Assembly (NCBI GenBank): GCA_022749755.1
Contig: CM040441.1
Location: 8,664,890 to 8,728,889, forward strand
Length of the DNA: 64,000 nt
Reading direction: 5' to 3'
DNA from: Azadirachta indica
Taxonomy: Eukaryota > Streptophyta > Magnoliopsida > Sapindales > Meliaceae
Shown here: piece by piece, positions 1 to 11,473 of the stretch
Position numbering within the stretch: the stretch's first letter is position 1
How the letters are laid out: each line of letters starts with the position of its first letter
Translations under genes and position numbers: made by a program
Notes under the pieces: model-generated
Database searches by the model: none
What the model was told of the DNA's origin: nothing
What the model saw: only the letters and a program-made list of their open reading frames with translations

Positions 1-2413
1 TTTGCAGCCCTCCAAACACAAAAGACCAAGGTGGTTGAAGTTCTGGATGGACAAGGGAATACAAGACAAGTTTGTGCAATTCAAAAGATTTATTCTCTCA
101 AGAATTGGGGTTTCTAATGGCTCTGGGATACTGCTGAAACATTGAGAGTGTTGAAGGTCAATAGATTTTAACTTAGGAGCCTCCTGCAATAAAAGATAAA
201 TTAACAGGACGATAAATTACCATCAATGAATTTCACAATTAATATTACACGAAAACTATATATTCAGGGACTATGTAATACCTTTTTTCCTTCCCAAAGT
301 TGTTGAAGTTTACTGCAAGGCAAGTTAAGTTCAATAAGATTTTCTGGATTAAAATTCAATGGCAATGTTCTCAAAGGATATCCGTGCCAATGGAGATATC
401 TTAATTCTTCTGGAAGGAATTCAAGACCTTCAGGGAGATGTACTTTATAATTCATATCAGAAACACCAAATTGCTCAGGCATATAAAATTTAAGCAATTT
501 AAGATTAGACATATTTGCAAAAACAGTGGAATGTAGATGAATATCACTTATTTTGGACAAATTCAAGAACATGCCTTCAATTTCATCGGTCCCTAAAAAA
601 CAAAAGAAGAAAAGTATTAAACAAAACTTGCATGATTTTATTGTTTACATCTATATGAAAAAGAAGAAGAAGAAGAATTAGGTGCTGAACTACCTTATTT
701 TTCTTTAGTACACGACAAACATCTTCATGATACCATAATCTACTACGTTTTCCTGGTTCTTTTTCACATTCTTCATAAGCAATTTTTCGACCCATTTCTT
801 GTAGTAAATCATGCATTTGCAGTGTATTGTCAAATATTGTTATAAGTGACTTACTAACAAGGACTTTAAGTCCATCATCCACAGAGTATCGATCAGCGAG
901 TATTCTTATAACCTGACTTTTATCAACTCCTTTAAAGAAACATGCAACATCTAGAAATATATTCTTCTCCTCCCAAGTTAGCTCATCATAACTAACTTTC
1001 AGCACATTATAAATTTGAGAGTCAGAAATCTGTTTTAACTTATGCAATAAATTTTCACATTCTTCTTTAGTCTTTTGATTGAAGGAAGAGCCCAAAACTT
1101 TAAGAGCTAACGGATTGCCAAAAGCATAATGATTCACATTCTTTAAGAGCTCTTGGAGATCTTGAGGGCAATAATCTTGTTTAAAAGCATAATTACAAAA
1201 CAGCTTGTTAGCTTCATGATACTTCAATTTCTCAACCTCATATATGTAGTCTACTCCACATCTATCAAGAACATATTTATTTCTGGTGGTTACAATAATT
1301 CTGCTTCCCGGACCAAATCGATTAAGCCCACCGGCTAAAAACTCTAATTGTTCTGGTTTATTCACATCATCAAAAATGATAAAAACCTTCATCCGTTTAA
1401 GTCTTTCCTTAATATATCCAGGAAGATTAGGAGTTCCTATTCTGATATCTTCTTCTAAAATTTCAGAAAGAACTCGTGCCCGAAGATTAACTAATCCAAT
1501 CCGTTCTGTCTCATCTCTAACATCTGCCATGAAGCTCTTACCTTCAAACTCAACAGAAATTTGGTGAAATATTGTGGCAGCGATGTTGTTGTTTTACCTA
1601 TGCCACCCATGCCCCAAATTCCTAAAATTCGAAAATCCGGCAATCCCATACACAATAATGATTTAACTCGCTCAATGCGTGAATGCAGACCTATAAAACC
1701 TTCAAAATCATTTGAGACTGATGTATGCCTCAATTTCTTTAGAATATCCTTGACAATTTCGTCTACAAGTTCTGCCTCTCGCCTAGCAAGTGAAACATGA
1801 GTGTAGAAACAAAATATTAACAAAGCAAATGACAGCAAATTCTTTTAATTTGATTCTTTTTCAAAAACTATTTTAATCTATTTGACAATATTATTAAGGC
1901 GTAATTCCATCAAAGAGTTGAAAGTTACCTAATTTTCATGGAATTCCATCCAGATAGATTGGATGCTTCGGTCAGTACAGCCTTCCACTTCTGAACTTTT
2001 TCTGGCATCTTCTTGAAACGTTTTGCAAGTTCAACAAATGCATCCCCAAATCTTCTTGTTTGCTTTCTCACATCCGATGGATCAACATGGTAGAAAATAG
2101 GAATCACAATTTGGCCATTCATTTTTTTGCATTCAAGAATCTTGACAAGTTCATCTAAGCACCATCTTGAAGAAGCATAATTTTCTGAGAAAATAGTCAC
2201 CGAAATCTTTGATGTTTCGATTGCATTCAAAAGCACCGGCGAAATTTCGTCTCCTCTCTCAAGTTCTTCATCAATGAAGATGTTTAATTTTTTACGACGC
2301 AAAGCTGAATCAAGGTGGCTAGTAAAATTGTCACGGGTATCCTCCCCTCTAAAATTGAGGAAGACATCGTATTTGCAAGATGCAGAAGAAGATGAAGATG
2401 AAGATGAAGCCAT
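1..2413 (-). pseudogene. TNL-A: TIR-NBS-LRR receptor, 3' end beyond window, frameshifted after the P-loop
   Basis: Intracellular immune receptor of the TNL class; a TIR domain (NADase-type signalling) precedes an NB-ARC nucleotide switch and LRRs. Exon 1 (2413-1929) encodes a complete TIR: YDVFLNFRGEDTR near residue 15 and the SRWCLDEL segment carrying the family's catalytic Glu. Exon 2 (1782-694) holds GMGGIGKTT, KVFIIFDDV, GSRIIVTTR, GNPLALKVLGS and MHDLLQEMG. Exon 3 (592-282) starts the LRR part and ends in LWEGKK; exon 4 (183 to the left edge) begins EAPKLK. Boundaries follow AG|GT donors and CAG/TAG acceptors shared with the sister genes. Two extra bases at about 1585-1586, inside an ACAACAAC run directly after GKTT, shift the frame; downstream motifs are in another frame. 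It is the most divergent TNL here (for example FIDEELERGDEIS against FIDEGINKGERIS in B, C and E). Confidence 0.88.
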
Positions 2414-3806
2414 GAAGGAAATTTTTTTTGACTTTGTGACAGAAACAGCAAATCTAGCAATAAAATATGTTGTAGTAATTGCTTGCAGCTTTAATTCATT
2501 TCAATAAACGACGCTTATTGATGGCGACAGCACTGTAAGAAAATTAAGCAGTGAATAGTACGTGGGGTCACGACTGAACAATGTGAGAATTATTTTGGAA
2601 AGAGATATAAAAAAAAAAAAAGCAATAACTTTAAATATTAAAAAATTCCCTGCAATTTTTTTAATGACAAAGTAAACATAAATATCTTTAAAAATAAGAG
2701 AAATTTTTAACGGAAATTAATATTGGTTTTCAATTTTTTTAAATTACTACTATATAATATATATTATAAAAATAACTAATTTAAATAAAAATATTTTCTT
2801 AAAAATTTTTTAAAAAATAATTATTAAATACATTCGTGTAAAAATATTTTAATTTAAAAAAAATTTTAAAATAATTATTTTTAAAAAATATTTTAAATAT
2901 TAATTATTATCGAAAATTCATGTCAAGTTATTTTGATTATTTTTAATGAATGAATTTCAAAATACAAATCTTTTACTTTTGCTAAAATTTTTGATCATGT
3001 ATTCAAGTTGTAAATTTTATGTCTTAAGCTATAAAAATTCCATTATCAATAGCCACATTTTGCTGGATGATTATTTTTTTAATTTTTTTAATGTCCTTTC
3101 AGTGACAGTAAAAGTAGTGACAAATGTAAACTAATATTTCAAATTTTGTTTCTCAACCTTCTCTACTCTTAGAAAGTAATGGTCGATTAGGACAGTTGAT
3201 TGGGACGTTCCAGACAAATATAAATTAATATTTGGAAAAAAAATGTTTTATACCCCTCAAATTTAGACTAATTATCCATCATATACTGCTTTTTAAAAAA
3301 TATCCCGTTACGTCTTATTATTATTATTTCAGATAACGGAAAAACGACTATTTTACTATTTTATCATTACATGACACAAAGCGGAAATAGAAGGAACCAA
3401 TTGGTTCAGTTGCGGGCCTTGTAGCAGTCTTTTTTTACCGCTATTTGACAATGTTGTAAGTTATGAATTTGAAATAATTTTTAATAGAAATCATTAATTA
3501 GTTTCGTAATTTGTAGTCAACGGCAAAGTTAATTATTAATTTTTATTTTTGCAATGAGTAATAATGAAACAATTAACAATAATTTAAACTGGAAAATAAA
3601 ATTTTGCTGTTAATAATATTAAATAATAAGTATGTCTATAATAATTTAATTACTAAACCAATAATTGGGAAACTAATTAATAATTAAAACTGAATATTAA
3701 ATATTTGATGAGTATGTGTATAATAAATTAAATAAATTAATAATAAAAACAATGGAATAATGGAGTAATATAAGGCACACGATATGCACATGACATTTGT
3801 TAAAGG
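2414..3806. other. AT-rich intergenic region, no gene seen
   Basis: The upstream flank of TNL-A followed by long A/T runs. From about 3242 a segment starting ATACCCCTCAAATTTAGA resembles starts seen near 39887 and 47694, so it may be the end of a dispersed repeat. I see no coding signal on either strand. Confidence 0.5.
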
Positions 3807-3862
3807 ATGAGAGTGGGGAATTTTGTGATCGTTTTTTTACCTATAATGGTCACGAAATTGGC

Positions 3863-3870
3863 TATAAATA
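3863..3870 (+). promoter_or_regulatory. TATA box candidate (TATAAATA)
   Basis: A clear TATAAATA lies about 220 bp before the ATG at 4089. The intervening sequence is C- and A-rich with CTCTCC/CACAA runs, as in many plant 5' leaders, and stands out from the surrounding A/T-only sequence. Confidence 0.4.
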
Positions 3871-4088
3871 TACTCCTCTCCCACATACACCACAATTCTA
3901 CCAAGAACTCTAGCAATCAGTTTAACATTCTCTCCCCTTTCTCCCCCATTACAGCAAATCAACTTTATAAATTACTCTACATTCATCTCCCTTCCCCAAC
4001 ACAACCAATTAACTTCACAACCAATCAAAACAGTACCAAAAATATTAGCATTCATCTTTCTCCAAACATTCAACAAGTTATTTCAATA

Positions 4089-4310
4089 ATGTCTTCAAGA
4101 TCAGTTGATGATAGGCAAATAAACGGTGAAATGATCAAGTTTAGAAATAGATTATATGGTTGTGGTAAAATAGTTGGGGTGAGAATATCCGAAAGTGAAA
4201 AGAATCTAACAAGTTATATTTTTTTTGTTTGCAGGAGTTATTATGTGGGTATTTCAGAATTTGGAAGCCAACAAAAGAGGAATGCAACAATTATGAAAAA
4301 TGCGTTGTGA
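4089..4310 (+). pseudogene. Short gene fragment, possibly GRF-type zinc-finger-like
   Basis: Not securely recognised. After the TATA box and leader, an ATG at 4089 opens a frame beginning MSSRSVDDRQ and containing LYGCGKIVGVRISESEKN. Plant GRF-type zinc-finger proteins often start with Ser-rich MSSRS and have a CxCG segment followed by a SxSxKNPG-like stretch, so this could be a decayed copy whose first Cys is now Tyr. The frame runs through a T-rich tract ending GTTTGCAG at about 4234, which looks like a splice acceptor, so the last part may be intronic or misframed. It ends at 4310. It is much shorter than a functional GRF protein and has no recognisable partner nearby. Confidence 0.25.
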
Positions 4311-4821
4311 ATTCAATAAGCTGCAGCGGTTCAACAATATTTTCAAACAATGATCATAGGGAAGCAGCAAGCACGCAAATCTGGTACAAGCATTAGAGGA
4401 CAGCAAGGAATAGCTAGCATTGACAAATAATATAGTTAAACTCTTGGCTTCAAATATAAAGTTTTGAGTAAAGTGGTAATTCAAAATGATATTATAGCAA
4501 ACTTTATCTCTGGCCTTATATTTCAACCCTGCAACACATAAAAATTTATAATAATTATTTAGATCCACGTGACAAAATTCTTTAAATAAATCAGGCTTGT
4601 AGATAAGAGGAAACGATAAATACTATCGTTAAATTCTTAACTTTAAATTTTGAATTTTTGCACAGTTACAATAAAAATTTTATACAATTTATTAAATATT
4701 TTGGTAAATTATTTGATAAACTCCTTTTAAGAGTACACATTCTACTCTTTGAGATTCTGCTATAATAACCCATCAAATTAGGAAATAAGATACTTGATTT
4801 TTTATTGGTATATTACAATTT

Positions 4822-5977
4822 TATATACACCTTTACTTTGAAATTAATTATCAAACATGCCTGTTAGTCAACTTTTTTTATCAGTGTTAGCAATAATATG
4901 GGTAAAAAAGTCTTTGCATCTTATGAAAATGAGATAAAAAAAATTAAAAATAAAAGACAATATATGATAAAAATCAAAGTGTGACATTATGTCATATACA
5001 AATAAATTTTAACCATGCATATACCCTAAAAAATCTCAACCATTCAAAGTAATGAAAATCTCTTCATGGCTTTACTTTATGCACACCAAATATTGATCCT
5101 AAATTCATTTTGATAAACAAATAAAATTTTTTTTAAAAGAAAAGATTGAAAAATACAAATAGAGTGACAAAAAAAATTGCTTAAAATACTGATTTTTAAA
5201 GATATATGTTTTAATATATTCTAAAATATATTCTAAAAATATATTTAGAATATATTAAAAAATATTCATTTTAAGAGTTATTCATTTTAATATTGATAAA
5301 TACAATCAATAATAATTTAATTAAAATTTTTTGTAAAAATAATTAACAAAATCATAAATAACTAATAGTATTTTATATTAGTAATTTCACCATGTTGAAA
5401 CAAAAAAAGAAACTGATAAAAACAGGAGAGAATCAATTATTAAAACATAAAAAATTATAAGGAAGACAAATTATCATAAAAAAGACAAAAAAATTAAAAG
5501 AAAGATAAGATATATATTTTTTAAGGGAAGGATGAAATTAAGTATAAAAATTAGAAGAAGAAGAAGACAATATTGAAGTAAGAAAAATAAATTTTTAAGT
5601 GAACAATGAAATTAATTATAGAAAGAAAAGGTTGCTAGGAAAATAGAAAATTTTTTCTTATATTTTTATATAAAACATTGTAAAAGATTTTGCTAACTAG
5701 GGCTGTTGTACCGAGCTCTTAATAAACAAATAGCTTTATATTTTCTTTTGCTTACTAAATATACCATTTTACCTTTTCTTGTTTTACTGTGAGTTTAGGG
5801 TATATTTGTCATTTTATTCTATATTATATAGTGCTATCATTATAATATTAATTCCCATATTAAATAAGAGTAAAATGGCTATTTTAACATTTTAATTTGC
5901 TTTTTCTCTAATATTAATGGAAAAAATTGATAGAAAGGTATGTTTGACAATTAATTTTAAAGTCGAAGTGTAAATAT
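4822..5977. mobile_element. Candidate non-autonomous DNA transposon with inverted terminal repeats
   Basis: The left end (4822-4880) and the reverse complement of the right end (5919-5977) align over about 58 bp at roughly 80 % by eye; the shared core is ACTTTRAAATTAATTRTCAAACAT. The 1.15-kb interior is A/T-rich and has no coding capacity that I can recognise. I could not fix a target-site duplication, so the superfamily is open (Mutator-like or MITE-like). Confidence 0.45.
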
Positions 5978-6180
5978 GATCCACATAATAAAGTAGATCC
6001 ATATTTTATTTGTCCTTTTTATTTTTTTCACACAAAATTTTCTTGAAGATTGAGATAATGACAATTTTTTAAACAACCAATAGCTGTAATTTGCATTCAA
6101 AGATGTGGCCAACCACCTACTACTACTAATATATAGCATCTCACTAATAGGAATTTATTTAAGTAATATAAAATCAACAT

Positions 6181-6965
6181 AAACAATAGAACAGCGAATT
6201 ATAATGGATCTTGAATTGAAAAATCTAAAATCCATTCACACTGGATTATAATATAAATTTACATTGGCAATATATAGAATCCAATATATTCAATTCATAA
6301 AAAATAATATAATAACGTTTTTAAATGTAAAAAAAATGATAGTATATAAATATAAAGTAGACATTCAATTTCAATCCTTAATAATCAACAGGTCTGATCC
6401 AATATCCATCTTAAATAAGTCAATAGATCTAATCAAACATTCAACTAATTAAATTTGGAAAAAATTAAAAACCAATAGAAAAAAGACAAAACACGAAACC
6501 CTGAGGTTCAAATGAAATTTGGTGATAGTGTTGCGTGAGGACTTACAAGTTTTCGTCATGTCGTAATTTTAAATTTATACTTGATTAGTTCTCAGTTTTA
6601 ATTTCTACTTTGGATATATTCTTTAAAAAACTACATTACAATTATTTACATCTTTATTTTTGTCAATACTTTTATTTTGAACTAGCATATTTCTTTGAAG
6701 TTTAAACAAATTTTATGTTATTATTATTATTATTATTATTGTCGTTAATTTAAATAGAATTAGATTTGAAATTCTTCTTGTTGGATTGAATCAGATTCCA
6801 TTATTAAACGGTGGATCAAATTAAATAAAAAAAATTTCAGTATGAAATAGATCAAATTGAATTGAAAAATTCTAATCTGCATAAATTGGTTGTGAATTTG
6901 GTCAAATTTGCCGGATCCAATTTGTTGAATACCTTATCAAATTGAATTAACCACCCAATTGCTAA
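6181..6965. repeat. 3'-flank repeat, copy 1 (paralogue at 13141-13800)
   Basis: Non-coding sequence downstream of TNL-B. Its order of short blocks (AAATCCATTCACA, ATTCATAAAAAATAATAT, CCCTGAGGTT, GAAATTTGGTGA) recurs downstream of TNL-C at 13141-13800, so the flank was duplicated together with the receptor gene. Confidence 0.65.
6718..6740. repeat. (TTA)n microsatellite
   Basis: A run of about seven TTA units inside the 3'-flank repeat. The copy at 13.6 kb lacks this expansion. Confidence 0.8.
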
Positions 6966-7016
6966 TCACTAGCGTTTCTACTTAATATCACTCTGTTTCT
7001 CAGCAGAGTGTTCTGT

Positions 7017-7338
7017 TTATGCACATGAAAGTTGTTTTAAGTAACTGAGTACATAACCATAAAGCTGGTTGCGCTTGGAATCGATTAGAAGTATGCACTT
7101 TTTAACACAAAACCAAGTATAAGACAGCGAATAATCCAACTCTCTTTGAAAAATTTGCAAAAAATGGAATTGGGGCATTGATTTAATTTCTGAAATTGGT
7201 TCCACTTCCTCCTCATCAGATCTGCTACCAATTCCAGATGTGCCATTCGTGCTGCTAACAATAAGTGCATTCTTCTTCCCTTGGTGGCAGCGTATTCGGA
7301 TGAGCATACACTGGACACACTCCTCAACAACCTGGCAA
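7017..7338 (-). pseudogene. Relic TNL C-terminal tail exon downstream of TNL-B
   Basis: The minus strand reads SSTNGTSGIGSRSDEEEVEP, matching the acidic tail at the end of TNL-F (SIINRSDDEEVEP). In a neighbouring frame it also holds a GVCPVYAHPN-type segment typical of the C-JID exon in this family. It starts after a splice-acceptor-like GCTAG at 7339-7343 and lies about 200 bp beyond the end of the TNL-B frame. It is best read as a leftover last exon, either an alternative or untranslated 3' exon of B or the tail of a deleted neighbour. A matching relic follows TNL-C at 14317-14580. Confidence 0.55.
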
Positions 7339-7540
7339 CTAGCAATTTATAATTCTGGTATCAGACAGAGAATTAAATCATACGGGAACAAGCAACATAT
7401 TATATACCAAGTTTTATCTTCTTGGTTTTTCACAACTTCTATCTCCACATTACTTGGATTTTCTCACAAATCAGAGAGAAAATAACATGTACGTCTGAAA
7501 TACTTACCTTTATGTGGTAGTGCTGGCCGTTATGTTACAT

Positions 7541-10500
7541 TCATACAAAAATAATTTGGGTGCTGATGATAGCTTGGATGCTACCATTTCGCCATACTCC
7601 GTTCCTATTCCAATAGAAAAATCGGGAAGAACTCTGAAACTGAGTAACTAATGTATCAATTTCTTTTTGTTTTAATACTAATGAAAATGCTCTTAATCTA
7701 TCAAATAAGAATTTCTCAGGACAACCTTCTGGCAGTTGAATAGTTATTGAAGATCCCAAACATCTATCGCTGAACCACCCAGGAATTCTACTTCCAGGTA
7801 AATAAATGTGGAATCCATCTGATGCCTGTGTATAAGAAATATGATTTCTCGTGTAAGGAGAGAAGATCGAGGTAGAAAGCAAATTACTTACCTTTTCATT
7901 CAAAGAGAAATCATCATACTGATTCCAGCAAATTCTTGTAAAATGAAAATAATTATTTTTTTATAATTAAGAAGAGTTAAAGGGTAGCGAGAGAAATTGA
8001 ATAAATTAACGTACCTTTTCGTAGAAATAGAATAATTTCAGTAATGCCCGTGGGTCTGACAAAATGTTGTTTGCATTTTCTTCCAGTTTCGCACAACCAC
8101 AAAATATGTACTCGTTTCTATCTACTCTAGATACGTGCTTCATTCCCGGTTTGAAAATGCTTTCGGAGCTTTGAGAGTGTGTTTCCACTAAAGATGCATC
8201 TAAAACTTCTTGACATTCCGGAAGCTCTGGCAATGATTCGAGCCGCTTGCAATTATTTGCATTTAAATATCTTAGAGATTGAGCATCTCTGGTAGTGATT
8301 CAAGCATATTGCAATCTCGCAAGTCCAGTACTTCCAGCCGAGAAAGTTGCTTGATACTTGTCGGTAAAATACCAAAGCCATTTGCGCTTAGATCTAGAAC
8401 TTCCAAAGAGGAAAGACAACCAATATCCTGGGGAATTTCTCTTATATCACAGTCACGTAATATTAGCCATCTAAGAGCAGATAAAACTGAGTACTGTCCG
8501 TCGACGAGCTTCGAAGATTTTGATTTTTCAAGGTTCGTCGGCAAGCTACCAAGTTCCCTGCAATATCTCCAATTCAAACTTTTAAGCCCCGTTGCAAGTT
8601 CAATGGAAGAGCCCAGCTCTTTAATTTTTGTCCCCTCTAAATGAAGAAATTCTAAACTTTCCATTTGTTCCATGATTTCGAAATTTGAACAGAACCTTAT
8701 ATCAAGCAGAGAAAGTGATTTCAATTTACATATGTTGGTCGAAAGACTTTTCAGCCTTCCGCAATCACTCAGAATCAACTTTTCAAGACTTGTTAGTCCA
8801 GTGATTGATGGGGGAATTTCTTCTATTGCTGTATAGCTCAAATCTAATACTATTACCTTCCCTGAAATCGATGGAAACTCTGTCAGATTAATGCAGGAAG
8901 ATAAATCAATTATTATAGGAGATCTAAAATGAATATTGTTGGGAAAACAACTAAGACTTGTGCAGCCACTTAAACACAACAGACCAAGGTTGGTGAAATT
9001 CTGGATGGACGAGGGAGCGCGAGACAATTTTTCACAATCTGAAAGAATTATTCTCTTCAGACATGGGATTTCTAATGGATCTGGGATGCTACTGAGATAA
9101 TTAGAGTGGCAGAGGTCGATAAATTTTAACTTAGGAGCTTCCTGCAATAATTAAGAAGATAAAAAATAATTAAAACCGGAAAAAATTGGCACCAATGGAT
9201 TGGAGATTAAATAAAAACATATATATATATATATATATTTAGTCACGATGATATACCCTTTTTCCATCCCATAGCTTTTCAATTTTACTATAACATAGGT
9301 TAAGCTCAATAAGATTCTTTGGAAAAAAATTTCTTGGCAACGTTCTCAACGAATACCCTGCCAATAAAAATATCTCAATTCATCAGGAAGAAAATCAAGA
9401 CCTTGAGGAAGGTACACTTTAGAGCACATATGTGATTCATCAACTTTAAATTCCCGAGGCATATAAAATTTAAGGTATCTAAGATTGTACATATCTACAA
9501 AGATGTTGGAGTCCATATGGATATCTGTTATTTTGGACAAATTTAAGAAGATGCCTTTGATTGAGTTGGTCCCCTGATCAAACAGAAAAACACATAGAGA
9601 AAGACAGAGCATAAGAACCTTAAAATATAAATAAAAATTTATAAAAATTTTTCTTACTGAAAACGAAATTTACATGATCTAATTTAATAGCAAACAATTA
9701 TAAAATAAACGGAGCCATTGATTACCTTATTTTTCTCAAGAATATGACAAACATCCTTATGATCCCATAACCTGCTATGTTTTCCTGGCTCTTCTGGAGA
9801 TTCTTCATACACAATTCTTGGGCCCATTTCTTGTAGTAAATCATGCATTCGTAGCTTCTTAGTTGATCTTGTTATGAGTGACTTTTCAACAAGGACATCT
9901 AGTCCATAATGCATCAAATAATGATCATCAAAAATTGATATCACTTGATCTTCATCATCTCCATTGAAGAAACATGCAATATCAAGAAATATATTCTTTA
10001 CTTCCCATTCTAATTCTTCATAAGTAATTTTAAGTACGTCATAAATATCAGGGGCATAAATTCGTCCTAAGTTGTGCAATGCATTTTCCCAACCTAGTTT
10101 GTTCTTAGGACGAAGTAAGGAACCCAACACTTTAAGAGCTAGTGATTACCTTTTGCATATTCTACTACCCTTTGTGACAGCACTATAAACTCTTGAGGGC
10201 AATTATTTTGTCTAAAAGAAAAATTACAAAAGTGCTCAAGAGCTTCACGATTGTCCATTTCCATAACTTCATAAATGTGATCTAACATGTATTTGTCAAG
10301 AACTTGTCTATCTCTTATAGTTACAATTATTCTACTTCCCAGACCAAATTGATCAATCCCTCCAGCTAATAGCTCTAATTGTCCAAACTTATTCACATCA
10401 TCTAGAACGATGAAAACTTTCATGTGTCGAAGCCTATTCTTAGTATGCTGAGGTATATTAGGACCTCCAATTTCAATTTTTTCTTGTAATAATTGAGAAA

Positions 10501-11473
10501 GAACTTGTTTCTGTAAATTCAATAATCCAACTCCTTTTTTTGATTCTTCTCGAACATTTGCCATGAAGAACGTACCTTCAAATTCTTTAGAATTTGTTTG
10601 AAAAGAGCTTCAGCTATAGTTGTTTTGCCTATGCCACCCATGTCCCAGATCCCTACAATTCGAAAATCTGACAATCCAATGCATAATAGTGATTTAACTT
10701 CTTCAATTCTCCAATTTATTCCAACCAGACCATTGGAATCAATTGAGACTGTTATATCTTGCAATTTATTCAGGACATCCTCTACAATCACATCTACAAG
10801 TTTTGCCTCAGGTCTAGCATACGTGACAGGAAAAAAAAAAGTCAAAATGGACCTAGATCGAATGAGAAAAATATGATATATATGCCTTTTTTCATTGCTT
10901 AATAAAGAACATAAATGATAAATAATAAAAGTTACCTCATTTTTTTCTATTAATCATATATATTGAACATTGTTAACGTCAAATCTGTTACCTGATTCTC
11001 GTGGATTCATATCCAGATAGATACGATGCTTCAGTCAATACAATCCTCCATTTTTCAATCCTTTCTGGCATCTCCTTGAATTTTTTCTCATGTTGAGTAA
11101 AAGCATTGCCAAAACTTGTAGTCTGCTTCTGTACATCAAATGGATGAATATGGTAGAAAATTGGTATAACAATTTGGCCATGCGTTTTCTTGCAATCAAG
11201 AATTTTGACAAGTTCATCTAAGCACCACCTAGAATCAGCATAGTTCTTTGAGAAAATAATTATTGAAATCTTTGATCCTTCAATTATTGCATTCAAAGTA
11301 TCAGTAGAAATCCTTTCTCCTTTATTAATACCTTCATCAATGAAGACGTTTACTTTTTTTCGAGACAAAGCAGCTAAGAGATGGCTAGTAAAATTTTCAC
11401 GGGTATCCTTCCCTCTGAAATTGAGGAAAACATCATATTTGTAAGAAAGAGAAGAAGATGAAGATGAAGCCAT
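7541..11473 (-). pseudogene. TNL-B: TIR-NBS-LRR receptor with four frameshifts and a truncated C-JID exon
   Basis: Five-exon TNL, sister of TNL-C. Exon 1 (11473-10992) is an intact TIR (YDVFLNFRGKDTR, SRWCLDEL). Exon 2 (10813-9726) is NB-ARC with GIWDMGGIGKTT, KVFIVLDDV and MHDLLQEMG. Exon 3 is 9573-9257, exon 4 (LRRs) 9141-8015, exon 5 (C-JID, SRIPGWFSDR) starts at 7825. Compared with C, single bases are missing at about 10590 (after FKQI), 10143 (the GNPLALK motif), 9360 (WHGYPL) and 8280 (LPEMPPSLRYL). Exon 5 is cut at about 7710, where LPEGCPEKF runs straight into sequence that lies 0.2 kb beyond the stop codon in TNL-C; about 750 bp are missing relative to C. A full-length product is not possible from this sequence. 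Confidence 0.88.

Noticed and set aside
1286..1567. Plus-strand frames opposite NB-ARC exons (also at 10598, 18506, 37674 and 45835)
   Set aside because: These antisense frames recur because the NB-ARC coding sequence is conserved; they have no independent start context or product.
4254..4568. Minus-strand 104-codon frame overlapping the GRF-like fragment
   Set aside because: A/T-rich, low-complexity translation with no motif; the opposite strand has the promoter-like context.
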